Source of the DNA: JAHFPN01 sp036559465
GTDB taxonomy: Bacteria; Pseudomonadota; Alphaproteobacteria; Rhizobiales; Xanthobacteraceae
Length of the DNA stretch: 52,925 bases
Assembly (NCBI GenBank): GCA_036559465.1
Contig: DATBTC010000079.1
Location: 1 to 52,925, forward strand
Direction of reading: 5' to 3'
The position numbers were made by a program, and so were the translations under genes. Below, one piece after another: positions 41,828 to 50,178 of this stretch (within the stretch, counting starts at the first letter, position 1; every line of letters starts with the position of its first letter). Under the pieces are notes generated by a model, which saw only the letters and a program-made list of their open reading frames with translations, had not been told where the DNA came from and did no database searches.

Positions 41828-43018
41828 ATGCCCCAGCCGATTCCCCGCCTTCGCTTGATTCTGATCCTCGGTGCGCTTTCGGCGTTCGGTCCACTGGCGA
41901 CCGACATGTATCTGCCGGCGTTCCCGGCGCTGGCGCGCGCGTTCTCGACCGACGCGGCTGCGGTGCAAGGAACACTCGCCACTTACTTCGTCGGTCTTGG
42001 GCTCGGGCAGGCGATCTGGGGTCCGATCTCGGACCGATACGGACGCAAGCCTTCGATGCTGTTCGGTCTCGCGTTGTTCGTTGCAGCCTCAATCGCCTGC
42101 GCGCTGGCGACTTCGATCGAGAGCCTCTGGATTTTCCGTTTCGTCCAAGCGCTCGGTGGCAGCGTCGGCATGGTGCTCGGGCGCGCGGCGGTGCGCGACG
42201 TCTACAAGGGCGCGGACGCCGCGCATTTCTACTCGCGGCTGCTGCTCGTGCTCGGAATGGCGCCGGTACTCGCGCCCTTTCTCGGCGGTCAGATTCTGGC
42301 CTTCCTCGGTTGGCGGTCGATTTTCTGGGCGCTCGGATCATTCGGCGTCGCGTGCTTTCTCGCGGTCTGGCTGCAGCTACCCGAGACCTTGCCGTCCGCC
42401 CGGCGCGCGAGTGGCGGCCTCGGCGCCGTGCTTAAGGACTACGGAAAGCTCCTGCGCGACCGGCATTTTCTCGGCTTCACGTTGCCCTCGAACTTCGCGT
42501 TCGCCGGAATGTTCGCCTATATCGCCGGCTCGCCGTTCGTGTTCATCGAGCTGTTCGGTATCGCGCCCCAGCATTTCGGTCTGCTGTTCGGCTTCAATGC
42601 GATCGGCATCGTGCTGGTGTCGCAGCTCAATGCACATCTGGTGCACCGCTTCGGACCGGCGCTGTTGTTGCGCGTCTCCTTGGTCGTCTATTTCGCGGCT
42701 GGGCTCGCGCTGCTCGTAGCGGCCCTGACCCAAGCCGGACTCGTCGCGATCGCGGCACCGCTATTCTTTGCGGTCGCGATGATGGGGGTGGTGCCGCCGA
42801 ACTCCATGGCGCTCGCGCTCGAGCCCCATCCACGCGCCGCCGGGAGCGTATCGGCGCTTTCCGGCGCAATGCAGTTCTCGGTCGGCGCGCCGATCGTGGC
42901 GCTGCTTGGCGTACTGCACGACGGCAGCGCGTTGCCGATGGCTTGGATCGTGGCGGGTTGCGGGCTGGTGGCGCTGGCGATCAATTTCGCATCGACGCGC
43001 GGTGCGAAGCCGGACTAG
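41828..43018 (+). CDS. bcr: Bcr/CflA-family MFS drug exporter
   Basis: A 396-residue inner-membrane exporter with 12 predicted helices. The family start is clear (ILILGALSAFGPLATDMYLPAFPAL), as are GQAIWGPISDRYGRKPSML (motif A in loop 2-3) and the helix-5 segment LVLGMAPVLAPFLGGQIL. Likely exports chloramphenicol-like or sulfonamide-like compounds, or dipeptides, by proton antiport; substrate unknown. The ATG at 41828 begins the usual N-terminus. The open frame upstream to 41261 covers DUF1127 and the terminator and is spurious. Its TAG shares the palindrome CTAG with the TAG of the convergent ialB. Confidence 0.88.
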   Translation: MPQPIPRLRLILILGALSAFGPLATDMYLPAFPALARAFSTDAAAVQGTLATYFVGLGLGQAIWGPISDRYGRKPSMLFGLALFVAASIACALATSIESLWIFRFVQALGGSVGMVLGRAAVRDVYKGADAAHFYSRLLLVLGMAPVLAPFLGGQILAFLGWRSIFWALGSFGVACFLAVWLQLPETLPSARRASGGLGAVLKDYGKLLRDRHFLGFTLPSNFAFAGMFAYIAGSPFVFIELFGIAPQHFGLLFGFNAIGIVLVSQLNAHLVHRFGPALLLRVSLVVYFAAGLALLVAALTQAGLVAIAAPLFFAVAMMGVVPPNSMALALEPHPRAAGSVSALSGAMQFSVGAPIVALLGVLHDGSALPMAWIVAGCGLVALAINFASTRGAKPD

Positions 43019-43518
43019 GGCAGCTTGTCGAAGCCCTGGGTGAAACCCGAAAGGCTCACCGGAATCCCGATGCCTTCTTCTGGCGTTTGGAAGATGATGA
43101 AGGTCGCGATTTGGCCGGTCTTGAGCTGGCCGACAAGTTTCTCATCCATGATCACTTCGGCGACGCAGCCATTGGGCAGGCAGCGCACGAAGCCCGCGCG
43201 GCCGACATCGGCCTGGTCGATCTTGAGTCCGAGACCCGAAGGCAGCAGTACGCCCAAGGGCGCCAGTACGCGCATGAGGCGCGACTTTTGATCGGCGGTC
43301 TTGAGCACAATCACTGTGAGGCCGACATTGGGCCGGTCCTCGGCGGTCACGCTCTGGATCAGGGCGCACTGCTCGGCCTGGGCGCCGGCGGGGGTGTCGC
43401 AGCGAATCTGCCAGTCGCCATGCACTGAGCGCACAACGCCCTGCGCGGCGGCAGGCGAAGCCGCGAATAGGGCCACTGCAAATAGGATTGCCGGACGCAA
43501 CGAATGACACCCCATCAA
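43015..43518 (-). CDS. IalB-type secreted protein (invasion-associated locus B)
   Basis: A 167-residue exported protein of the IalB family. A signal peptide (about 8-26, ending SPAAAQG) is followed by HGDWQIRCD (Cys40), EQCALIQ (Cys51) and the pair RCLPNGC (Cys113, Cys118), the cysteine pattern of the family. IalB is named from Bartonella, where it aids red-cell invasion; homologues are widespread in non-pathogenic rhizobia, where the role is unclear. It is divergent from coxB. The overlapping convergent stop with bcr leaves no room for a terminator. Confidence 0.87.
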   Translation of the reverse strand: MMGCHSLRPAILFAVALFAASPAAAQGVVRSVHGDWQIRCDTPAGAQAEQCALIQSVTAEDRPNVGLTVIVLKTADQKSRLMRVLAPLGVLLPSGLGLKIDQADVGRAGFVRCLPNGCVAEVIMDEKLVGQLKTGQIATFIIFQTPEEGIGIPVSLSGFTQGFDKLP

Positions 43519-43828
43519 TTCACCCCGGGCGCCCGCGAATCACACATGGCGCTCATCAAAACCCCTTCAACCGATCCGCCTACAATGCCGTCGCCTCATG
43601 TCAAGCACGGGTCGGGCGGCAATCGGGCGGCCGTCCGCCGATATTACCCGTTATCCGACCAATTGCCGCATCAATGGCATGCCTGTTGGCGTTGCGAGGC
43701 TTGGGGAAGTATGGTTCATGAGCCTTCATCTGCGGTTTTGGCGACTTTCCCGGCGCCCGCCGGGGCCTTGGGATGCCTGCAGCAGGCCAGGCGCGGCCAT
43801 TTGAGGAACTGAGCGAGAAGGGGACACG
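43519..43828. other. Divergent intergenic region before the cox operon
   Basis: No gene is supported in these 310 bases. Open frames on both strands (for example 43504-43812) are low-complexity and lack family features. The region should hold the promoters of ialB and coxB. I see no clear -35/-10 pair. A direct repeat of TCGGGCGGC stands near 43612-43631, and the coxB start is preceded by a purine-rich GAGAAGGGGA site. Confidence 0.5.
43612..43631. repeat. Tandem direct repeat of a 9-mer upstream of coxB
   Basis: TCGGGCGGC occurs at 43612-43620 and again at 43623-43631, exactly 11 bases apart start to start, about one helical turn. Such phasing fits a dimer binding site for an activator, but GC-rich DNA makes chance repeats likely. 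Confidence 0.3.
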
Positions 43829-44698
43829 ATGATCGCTGGGCTTAGGGAGTTGCACGCACGGAACCCGCGGGCCTGGGCCGTCTCGGGCGCGCTCGTGTGC
43901 TTTCTCGCCTGTTCCGCTCCGGCTTTGGCCGGGACCGGCCTGCCTACGCCCTGGCAAATCGACTTTCAGACCCCGGTTACTCCGGTGATGGAAGCGATCT
44001 ACTCGTTTCACGCTTTCCTCACCATCCTATCGGCGGTGATCACGCTGTTCGTGATGGTGCTGCTCGGGATTTGCATCTTGCGCTTCAACGAGCGCGCCAA
44101 TCCGGTCCCCTCGAAGACCACCCACCACACCGCGCTCGAGATCGTCTGGACCGTGATCCCGGCGATTATCCTGATCGTGGTTTTCGTGCCGTCGCTGCGC
44201 ATGCTGTTCGAGCAGCTTGAGATTCCGAAGTCGGACCTGACGGTGAAGGCCACAGGCACTGCGCAGTGGACCTGGACCTACACCTATCCCGACCAGGGCG
44301 GCTTCAGCTTCGACAGCAACATGCTGCAGGACAACGAGCGCAAGCCGGGCCAGCCGCGCCTCTTGGCCGTCGATAACGATATGGTCGTGCCGGTCAATAA
44401 GGTCGTGCGCGTGCAGGTCACGGCCGAAGGCATCATCCATGCCTTTGCGATGCCGTCATTCGGTCTGAAGCTCGACGCGATCCCCGGCCGCCTGAACGAA
44501 ACCTGGTTCAAGGCGACGCGCGAGGGAATTTTCTACGGCCAGTGTTCCGAATTGTGCGGCCGCAATCATGCCTTCATGCCGATCGCGATCCGCGTGGTGA
44601 GCGAGCGCGAATTCGCGGCCTGGGTCGAGGAAGCAAAGAAGAAATTCGCGGCGGCGCCTGATCCGGCGACCGTCGTCGTGGCCGAAGCGGTGCGTTGA
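43829..44698 (+). CDS. coxB: Cytochrome c oxidase subunit II
   Basis: Receives electrons from cytochrome c at the CuA centre of the aa3-type oxidase. A signal sequence (about 17-34) is followed by two membrane helices (about 58-84 and 103-124) and a periplasmic cupredoxin domain. The CuA ligands are all visible: His204, Cys239, Glu241, Cys243, His247 and Met250 (YGQCSELCGRNHAFM). The aromatic electron-entry patch WTWTYTYP precedes them. 289 residues. It opens the cox operon, 40 bases before coxA. Confidence 0.96.
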   Translation: MIAGLRELHARNPRAWAVSGALVCFLACSAPALAGTGLPTPWQIDFQTPVTPVMEAIYSFHAFLTILSAVITLFVMVLLGICILRFNERANPVPSKTTHHTALEIVWTVIPAIILIVVFVPSLRMLFEQLEIPKSDLTVKATGTAQWTWTYTYPDQGGFSFDSNMLQDNERKPGQPRLLAVDNDMVVPVNKVVRVQVTAEGIIHAFAMPSFGLKLDAIPGRLNETWFKATREGIFYGQCSELCGRNHAFMPIAIRVVSEREFAAWVEEAKKKFAAAPDPATVVVAEAVR

Positions 44699-44738
44699 GC
44701 GCAGTGCGCACGACCGGAATCGAGAACGAGGCAAGCTA

Positions 44739-46343
44739 ATGGCTTATGGAGCGACGCATCACGCTGGACACGACCACAGCCCGACCGGCTGGCGGCGCTG
44801 GCTCTATTCGACCAACCACAAGGACATCGGCACGCTCTATCTCGTGACCGCGATCCTTTCGGGCGTGATCGGCGGGCTGTTGTCGGTCGGCATGCGGCTC
44901 GAGCTGCAAGAGCCGGGCATGCAGTACTTCACCAACCCGCACACCTTCAACGCTTTCGTCACGGCGCACGGTCTGATCATGGTGTTCTTCATGATCATGC
45001 CGGCTCTGATCGGCGGCTTCGGCAACTGGTTCGTGCCGCTGATGATCGGGGCGCCCGACATGGCGTTCCCGCGCATGAACAACATCTCTTACTGGTTTCT
45101 GGCGGCGGCGCTGATCCTGCTGGTCTCCTCGCTGTTCGTTGAAGGGCCGCCCGGAGGCTTGGGCTTCGGCGGCGGTTGGACCGCCTACCCGCCGCTCTCG
45201 GGCAAGGCCGGGCATCCGGGGCCGTCGATGGATTTGGCGATCTTCGCGCTGCATCTGGCGGGCGCGTCGTCGATCCTCGGCGCCATCAACTTCATCACGA
45301 CGATTTTCAATATGCGCGCGCCCGGCATGACCATGCATAAGATGCCGCTCTTCGTCTGGTCAGTGCTGGTGACCGCGTTCCTGCTTCTGCTGGCGTTGCC
45401 GGTGCTGGCAGGCGCGATCACGATGCTGCTCACCGACCGCAACTTCGGCACCACCTTCTTCGATCCGCAGGGCGGCGGCGATCCGGTGCTGTTCCAGCAT
45501 CTGTTCTGGTTCTTCGGACACCCGGAGGTCTACATCCTTGTGCTGCCCGCGTTCGGCATCGTCAGCCAGGTGATTTCGACGTTCTCGAAGAAGCCGATCT
45601 TCGGTTACCTCGGGATGGCTTACGCCATGGTCGCCATCGGTGTGATCGGTTTCGTGGTGTGGGCGCACCACATGTACACCGTCGGCATGAGCGCCGGCGC
45701 GCAGGCCTATTTCGTGGCGGCGACCATGGTCATCGCGGTGCCGACCGGGATCAAGATCTTCTCCTGGATCGCCACCATGTGGGGCGGTTCGATCCGCTTC
45801 ACGACGCCGATGCTGTGGGCGGTCGGCTTCATCTTCCTGTTCACGGTCGGCGGCGTCACCGGCGTGATCCTGTCCAACGCCGGCGTCGACCGCGCGTTCC
45901 ACGACACCTATTACGTGGTCGCGCACTTCCACTACACGATGTCGCTCGGCGCCACCTTCGGCATTTTCTGCGGCTGGTACTACTGGTTCCCGAAAATGAC
46001 CGGCTACATTTATTCGGAGTTTCTCGGCAAGCTGCACTTCTGGCTGACCTTCATCGGCGTCAACGTGGTGTTCTTCCCGCAGCACTTCCTCGGGCTTGCC
46101 GGCATGCCGCGCCGCATCGCCGATTACCCGGACGCGTTTGCCGGTTGGAACTACATCTCCTCGATCGGGTCCTATATCTCGGCGGCTGGCCTCGTCGTGT
46201 TCTTCGTTTGCATCTTTCACGCCTTCGCGCAGAAGCGGAAGGCGGGCGACAATCCATGGGGTGTCGGCGCGACCACGCTCGAATGGACACTGCCGTCGCC
46301 GCCGCCGTTCCACACCTTCGAGGTGTTGCCGCGGATTCGTTGA
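44739..46343 (+). CDS. coxA: Cytochrome c oxidase subunit I
   Basis: The catalytic subunit with hemes a and a3 and CuB, 534 residues, 12 membrane helices. Heme a ligand His77 is in FVTAHGLIMVFFMIMP, the CuB ligand with its Tyr crosslink is HPEVYILVLPAFG (His261, Glu263, Tyr265), a further His pair occurs in WAHHMYTVG, and HDTYYVVAHFHY carries the heme a3 and heme a His residues. D- and K-channel residues typical of the A-type aa3 family are present (Glu263 in the HPEVY box). It reduces O2 to water while pumping protons across the inner membrane. Confidence 0.97.
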   Translation: MAYGATHHAGHDHSPTGWRRWLYSTNHKDIGTLYLVTAILSGVIGGLLSVGMRLELQEPGMQYFTNPHTFNAFVTAHGLIMVFFMIMPALIGGFGNWFVPLMIGAPDMAFPRMNNISYWFLAAALILLVSSLFVEGPPGGLGFGGGWTAYPPLSGKAGHPGPSMDLAIFALHLAGASSILGAINFITTIFNMRAPGMTMHKMPLFVWSVLVTAFLLLLALPVLAGAITMLLTDRNFGTTFFDPQGGGDPVLFQHLFWFFGHPEVYILVLPAFGIVSQVISTFSKKPIFGYLGMAYAMVAIGVIGFVVWAHHMYTVGMSAGAQAYFVAATMVIAVPTGIKIFSWIATMWGGSIRFTTPMLWAVGFIFLFTVGGVTGVILSNAGVDRAFHDTYYVVAHFHYTMSLGATFGIFCGWYYWFPKMTGYIYSEFLGKLHFWLTFIGVNVVFFPQHFLGLAGMPRRIADYPDAFAGWNYISSIGSYISAAGLVVFFVCIFHAFAQKRKAGDNPWGVGATTLEWTLPSPPPFHTFEVLPRIR

Positions 46344-46384
46344 GCGCTCGCGCGGCGCTGCGCGAGCTTGAGCCGGGCATAGCC

Positions 46385-47323
46385 ATGTCGCTGGTCACCA
46401 ACTCGATCCCTTCCGACCGCACCGATACGCTCGGGCGCTCCGAAGCGTTCTCGAGTCATGCCGACGTCGCCGACTATTTCGCACTGCTGAAGCCGCGGGT
46501 GATGTCGCTTGTGGTGTTCACGGCATTGGTAGGGATGGTACGGGCGCCGGAGGCGCTGCATCCGGTGCTCGCCTTCACCGCGCTCTTATGCATCGCGATC
46601 GGCGCGGGGGCAGCTGGTGCGCTCAACATGTGGTGGGACGCCGATATCGACGCCAAGATGACGCGCACACGTGCTCGGCCGATTCCGGCGGGGCGCGTCG
46701 AGCCCGGCGAGGCGCTTGCCTTCGGACTGGTGCTGGCGTCGGCCTCGGTCCTGATGCTTGGGCTCGCGGTCGGGCTGGTGGCCGCGGGGCTGCTTGCTTT
46801 TACGATCTTCTTCTATGCCGTGATCTACACGATGTGGCTGAAGCGGCTGACGGCGCAGAACATCGTGATCGGCGGTGCGGCAGGCGCCTTGCCGCCCATG
46901 ATCGGCTGGGCGGCGGCGACGGGCACGATCGGGCTCGAGGGCGTTCTCTTGTTCCTCATTATTTTCTTTTGGACGCCGCCGCATTTCTGGGCGCTGGCGC
47001 TGCTGCGCGCGCCCGAATATGCGCGCGCCGGCGTGCCGATGCTGCCGGTGGTGGCCGGCGCCGACGAGACGCGGAAACAGATCCTGATCTATGCGGCAAT
47101 TCTCGCGCCCTTGGGGATATCGCCGGCGCTGTTCGGCTATGCCGGCATCGCCTATGGCGCGTTCGCGGCGGTGCTTGGTGGCCTGTTCCTGCTGCTCGCG
47201 TGGCAAGTATTCCGGCGCCGCGGAGTAGTAGGTGAGGCCGCGGCGAAGCGACTATTCGGCTTCTCGCTGCTCTACCTCTTTCTTCTGTTTGCGGCTCTTT
47301 TGGTCGAGGCGATCGCGCGATGA
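46385..47323 (+). CDS. ctaB: Protoheme IX farnesyltransferase (heme O synthase)
   Basis: Adds a farnesyl group to heme b to form heme O, precursor of the heme A of subunit I. A 312-residue UbiA-superfamily membrane protein with NMWWDADID (81-89), RARPIPAG and a second acidic region near WTPPHFWALAL. The ATG at 46385 lies 41 bases past coxA and matches the family start (YFALLKPRVMSLVVFTALVGM); the frame that opens inside coxA is a shadow. The TGA overlaps the next ATG as ATGA. Confidence 0.95.
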   Translation: MSLVTNSIPSDRTDTLGRSEAFSSHADVADYFALLKPRVMSLVVFTALVGMVRAPEALHPVLAFTALLCIAIGAGAAGALNMWWDADIDAKMTRTRARPIPAGRVEPGEALAFGLVLASASVLMLGLAVGLVAAGLLAFTIFFYAVIYTMWLKRLTAQNIVIGGAAGALPPMIGWAAATGTIGLEGVLLFLIIFFWTPPHFWALALLRAPEYARAGVPMLPVVAGADETRKQILIYAAILAPLGISPALFGYAGIAYGAFAAVLGGLFLLLAWQVFRRRGVVGEAAAKRLFGFSLLYLFLLFAALLVEAIAR

Positions 47324-47481
47324 AGCACGACAAGAACGGAATCGTGCTGACCGAAGAGCAGCGCCGGGTCCGGCGGCGGCGCTCGCTGGCGCTGGCGATC
47401 GTGCTCGGCGTGGTCGTAATCCTGTTCTACGCGGTGACGATCGTGAAGCTCGGGCCGCAAGTGATGAATAGGCCGCTGTGA
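47320..47481 (+). CDS. coxF: CoxF-type small membrane protein of the oxidase operon
   Basis: A 53-residue protein whose gene is tightly joined to both neighbours: its ATG overlaps the ctaB stop (ATGA) and its TGA overlaps the ctaG start (TGATG). The chain has a charged N-terminus (LTEEQRRVRRRR, about 10-21), a single hydrophobic helix (about 22-41: SLALAIVLGVVVILFYAVTI) and a short VKLGPQVMNRPL tail. Position and layout fit CoxF of the rhizobial coxBAFC cluster and the small CcoH-like assembly proteins; its precise role in oxidase assembly or stability is not settled. Confidence 0.85.
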   Translation: MKHDKNGIVLTEEQRRVRRRRSLALAIVLGVVVILFYAVTIVKLGPQVMNRPL

Positions 47482-48086
47482 TGGCAATATCGCCCGATCA
47501 AGCGCACGAACTTGCCGAATTGCGGAAGCGGCATTTGCGCGTCGCGTTTGCCTGCGGTGCGTTTGTCGGCGTGATGCTGGCGGTATCGTTCGCCGCAGTG
47601 CCGCTCTATGACTGGTTCTGCCGCACCACGGGCTTCGACGGCACGCCTTTGATCGCGCGGACTGCCCCGAAAGAATCGATCGAGCGCAAGATCATCGTCC
47701 GCTTCGACGCGAACGTGGCGCCCGGTCTAGCCTGGACCTTCACGCCCGGGCAGCACGAGATCGAGATCAAGGTCGGCGAAACCCTGCTTGTGCATTATCT
47801 CGCGCAGAACAGCGCCGCACAGGAGAGCATCGGTACTGCGACCTACAATGTCTCGCCGCCGGTCGCGGCCGCCTATTTCAACAAGCTTGAGTGTTTCTGC
47901 TTCACCGAGCAGCGGCTCAAGGCCGGCGAACGGATCGAGATGCCGGTTGCCTTCTTCCTCGATCCAGCCATCGACAAGGACCGTGAGCTCGACGGAATCC
48001 GCGAAATCACGCTGTCCTACACGTTCTTCCCGGCCAAGCGGCGGCCGGAGCCGGTTGCGAATATCGCCGGTCAACAAATGCGCTGA
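47481..48086 (+). CDS. ctaG: Cytochrome c oxidase assembly protein CtaG (Cox11)
   Basis: Delivers copper to the CuB site of subunit I. It has one N-terminal membrane helix (about 21-43) and a periplasmic immunoglobulin-like domain with the copper-binding LECFCF (Cys138, Cys140). VPLYDWFCRTTGFDGT is the conserved juxtamembrane segment. 201 residues from the ATG at 47481; a GTG one codon earlier would also serve. It is translationally linked to coxF. Confidence 0.94.
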   Translation: MAISPDQAHELAELRKRHLRVAFACGAFVGVMLAVSFAAVPLYDWFCRTTGFDGTPLIARTAPKESIERKIIVRFDANVAPGLAWTFTPGQHEIEIKVGETLLVHYLAQNSAAQESIGTATYNVSPPVAAAYFNKLECFCFTEQRLKAGERIEMPVAFFLDPAIDKDRELDGIREITLSYTFFPAKRRPEPVANIAGQQMR

Positions 48087-48091
48087 AGTAA

Positions 48092-48114
48092 GGGCTTGCC
48101 GCGCGGTGAAGCCC
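48092..48114. other. Small hairpin between ctaG and coxC
   Basis: GGGCTT (48092-48097) and AAGCCC (48109-48114) pair around 11 bases that include the palindrome CCGCGCGG. There is no T-run. It may be an mRNA processing or stability element dividing the assembly genes from subunit III, or chance. Confidence 0.25.
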
Positions 48115-48150
48115 ATGCTGATAGACTGAACGAAGACCACGGAGACGGGA

Positions 48151-49005
48151 ATGGCCGACGCACACGCCAAGCAGCACGATTATCATCTGGTCAATCCGAG
48201 CCCGTGGCCGTTCGTCGGCGGATTCTCGGCGCTGCTGATCACCATGGGCGGCGTGTACTGGATGCGCGGCGGCACGTCGCTGATCGCCATCGCCGGGGTG
48301 ATCGGCCTGATCTACGTGATGATCGCCTGGTGGCGGGATGTCATCATCGAGGCGCAGACCGGCTATCACACCCGGGTCGTGCAGCTGCATTTGCGCTACG
48401 GCATGATCCTGTTCATCGCTTCGGAGGTCATGTTCTTCGTCGCCTGGTTCTGGGCCTATTTCGACGCCGCGCTGCTGGCCGGGGCCAAGGATCAGTTCGA
48501 GCGCTACGACCTGCTGGGCGGCCATTGGCCGCCGGTGCCGACGGCGGACGCGCGTTTCAAGAGCACGTTCGATCCCTGGCACTTGCCGTTGCTGAACACG
48601 CTGATCCTGCTGACTTCGGGCACCACGGTGACCTGGGCGCATCACGCGCTCTTGGAGAACGACCGCAAGGGATTGATCCAGGGGCTTTGGATCACGGTGA
48701 TCCTCGGTATCCTGTTCACCTGTGTGCAGGCTTACGAATATACCCACGCCACCTTCACCTTTGCCGGGCACATCTACGGCTCGACCTTCTTCATGGCGAC
48801 CGGCTTCCACGGCGCGCATGTGATCATCGGCACGATTTTCCTGATCGTGTGCCTGATCCGCTCCTATGCCGGACATTTCACGCCGGACCACCATTTCGGT
48901 TTCGAGGCGGCGGCTTGGTATTGGCACTTCGTCGACGTGGTGTGGCTGTTCCTGTTCACCTTCATCTATGTGTGGGGCGCGGGGCATTACGCCGCTGCGC
49001 ACTGA
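48151..49005 (+). CDS. coxC: Cytochrome c oxidase subunit III
   Basis: A core structural subunit that stabilises subunit I and its proton uptake. 284 residues with seven predicted helices. Family stretches include HDYHLVNPSPWPFVGGFSAL at the start, LRYGMILFIASEVMFFVAWFWAYF, GTTVTWAHHALLE, GFHGAHVIIGTIFL and the C-terminal AAAWYWHFVDVVWLFLFTFIYVWG. A GGAGACGGG ribosome binding site stands just before the ATG. The gap from ctaG (64 bases) is the longest within the operon and holds a small hairpin. Confidence 0.96.
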   Translation: MADAHAKQHDYHLVNPSPWPFVGGFSALLITMGGVYWMRGGTSLIAIAGVIGLIYVMIAWWRDVIIEAQTGYHTRVVQLHLRYGMILFIASEVMFFVAWFWAYFDAALLAGAKDQFERYDLLGGHWPPVPTADARFKSTFDPWHLPLLNTLILLTSGTTVTWAHHALLENDRKGLIQGLWITVILGILFTCVQAYEYTHATFTFAGHIYGSTFFMATGFHGAHVIIGTIFLIVCLIRSYAGHFTPDHHFGFEAAAWYWHFVDVVWLFLFTFIYVWGAGHYAAAH

Positions 49006-49023
49006 AGCGCGCGGGAGGCGGCG

Positions 49024-49401
49024 ATGAACAGCCTCCCGCCGGTTTCGCCCTATAGCGCCGGATTGCGCTGCCGTTGCCCGCGCTGCGGCAAGGGGCGGCT
49101 ATTCAATGGGTTTCTTGAGCTTGCTCCGCGCTGCGAATCTTGCTCGCTCGATTTTTCATTCGCCGATTCCGGCGACGGGCCGGCGGTGTTCGTCATCCTG
49201 ATTGCGGGTTTCCTCGTGGTTTTCGCGGCGATGTTCGTCGAGATTGTCTGGCGGCCGCCCTATTGGCTGCATGCGGCCCTTTGGCTGCCGCTGATCCTGA
49301 TCGCGACGCTCGGGCTGCTGCGGCCGGCCAAGGGGCTGATGGTCGCGCTTCAGTATCACCACAAAGCCGAGGAAGGCCGGCTCGACCGGAGCGGAGAGTG
49401 A
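49024..49401 (+). CDS. DUF983 membrane protein with zinc-ribbon-like head
   Basis: A 125-residue protein of the DUF983 family, commonly encoded in alphaproteobacterial cox operons. The N-terminus has two cysteine pairs, CPRC (18, 21) and CESC (37, 40), likely a metal-binding knuckle, followed by two membrane helices (about 58-78 and 84-100). The function is unknown; the position between coxC and surf1 suggests an assembly or metal-handling role (inference). It overlaps surf1 by GTGA. Confidence 0.85.
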   Translation: MNSLPPVSPYSAGLRCRCPRCGKGRLFNGFLELAPRCESCSLDFSFADSGDGPAVFVILIAGFLVVFAAMFVEIVWRPPYWLHAALWLPLILIATLGLLRPAKGLMVALQYHHKAEEGRLDRSGE

Positions 49402-50147
49402 GCGCCGCGCGCGCGGAGTTGCGCGGGCTGCTGTTGCTTAGCGCGCTCGCGGCGGTGGGGCTTGCCGTACTCGTCGGGCTCGGCTTCTGGCAACTCGAGC
49501 GTCGGGTCTGGAAGGAAGACCTGATCGCGCGCGTCGAGGCACGGACGAAAGCGCCCGCGGTGCCGATCCCGGCGGAGGCGAACTGGCCGAACGTGAGCGC
49601 CAGCCGCGACGAATATCGTCGGGTCAGCGCGAGCGGCCGTTTCCAGCACGCTCGCGAGGCGCTCGTTTACACCGTGCTTCCCGAGCCGAAGGGACGCTTC
49701 TCCGGCCAAGGCTATTGGGTGCTGACGCCGCTGGAGCTTGCGAATGGAGCGATCGTCATTATCAACCGGGGTTTCGTTCCGTTGGAGCGCAAGGACCCCG
49801 CGAGCCGGCGCGAAGGGCAAAGCGAAGGGCCGGTCATGGTGACCGGACTCTTGCGCATGCCGGAGGTGACGAACTGGTTCACGCCGGCGAACGAGCCAGC
49901 GCGCGGCGTCTGGTACCAGCGCGATCCGGCCGAGATTGCCAGGCACTTCGGTCTCGCGCGCGTTGCGTCGTTCATGATCGATGCGGACGCCGCACCCATT
50001 CCGGGATTACTGCCGCAGGGCGGTGAGACGCGGCTCGTTTTCGCAAACACTCATCTGGGCTATGCGCTCACCTGGTTCGGATTGGCGCTGGCGCTTCTCG
50101 GTGTGTTCACCGTATTCGCGTGGCAGCGTTTGCGAGGCGAGCACTGA
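49398..50147 (+). CDS. surf1: SURF1 family oxidase assembly protein
   Basis: A heme A-related assembly factor for the aa3 oxidase. It has two membrane helices at the ends (about 9-28, LLLLSALAAVGLAVLVGLGFWQLERR, and about 223-243) around a periplasmic loop with YTVLPEPKGRFSGQGYWVLTPLEL and the family stretch INRGFVP. Conserved endings TRLVFANTHLGYALTWFGLAL are typical. The GTG start at 49398 overlaps the DUF983 stop and matches family length (249 residues); the reading from 49140 is a shadow of DUF983. Confidence 0.92.
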   Translation: MSAARAELRGLLLLSALAAVGLAVLVGLGFWQLERRVWKEDLIARVEARTKAPAVPIPAEANWPNVSASRDEYRRVSASGRFQHAREALVYTVLPEPKGRFSGQGYWVLTPLELANGAIVIINRGFVPLERKDPASRREGQSEGPVMVTGLLRMPEVTNWFTPANEPARGVWYQRDPAEIARHFGLARVASFMIDADAAPIPGLLPQGGETRLVFANTHLGYALTWFGLALALLGVFTVFAWQRLRGEH

Positions 50148-50178
50148 TCTTCTAGGGTGGCCGCGTTCCGAGGAATCC

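Noticed and set aside
43504..43812. 102-codon plus-strand frame before coxB
   Set aside because: No family character, overlaps the ialB start, and lies in a control region.
45360..46313. 317-codon minus-strand frame opposite coxA
   Set aside because: Charged, His/Arg/Glu-rich mirror of a membrane protein gene; no motif.
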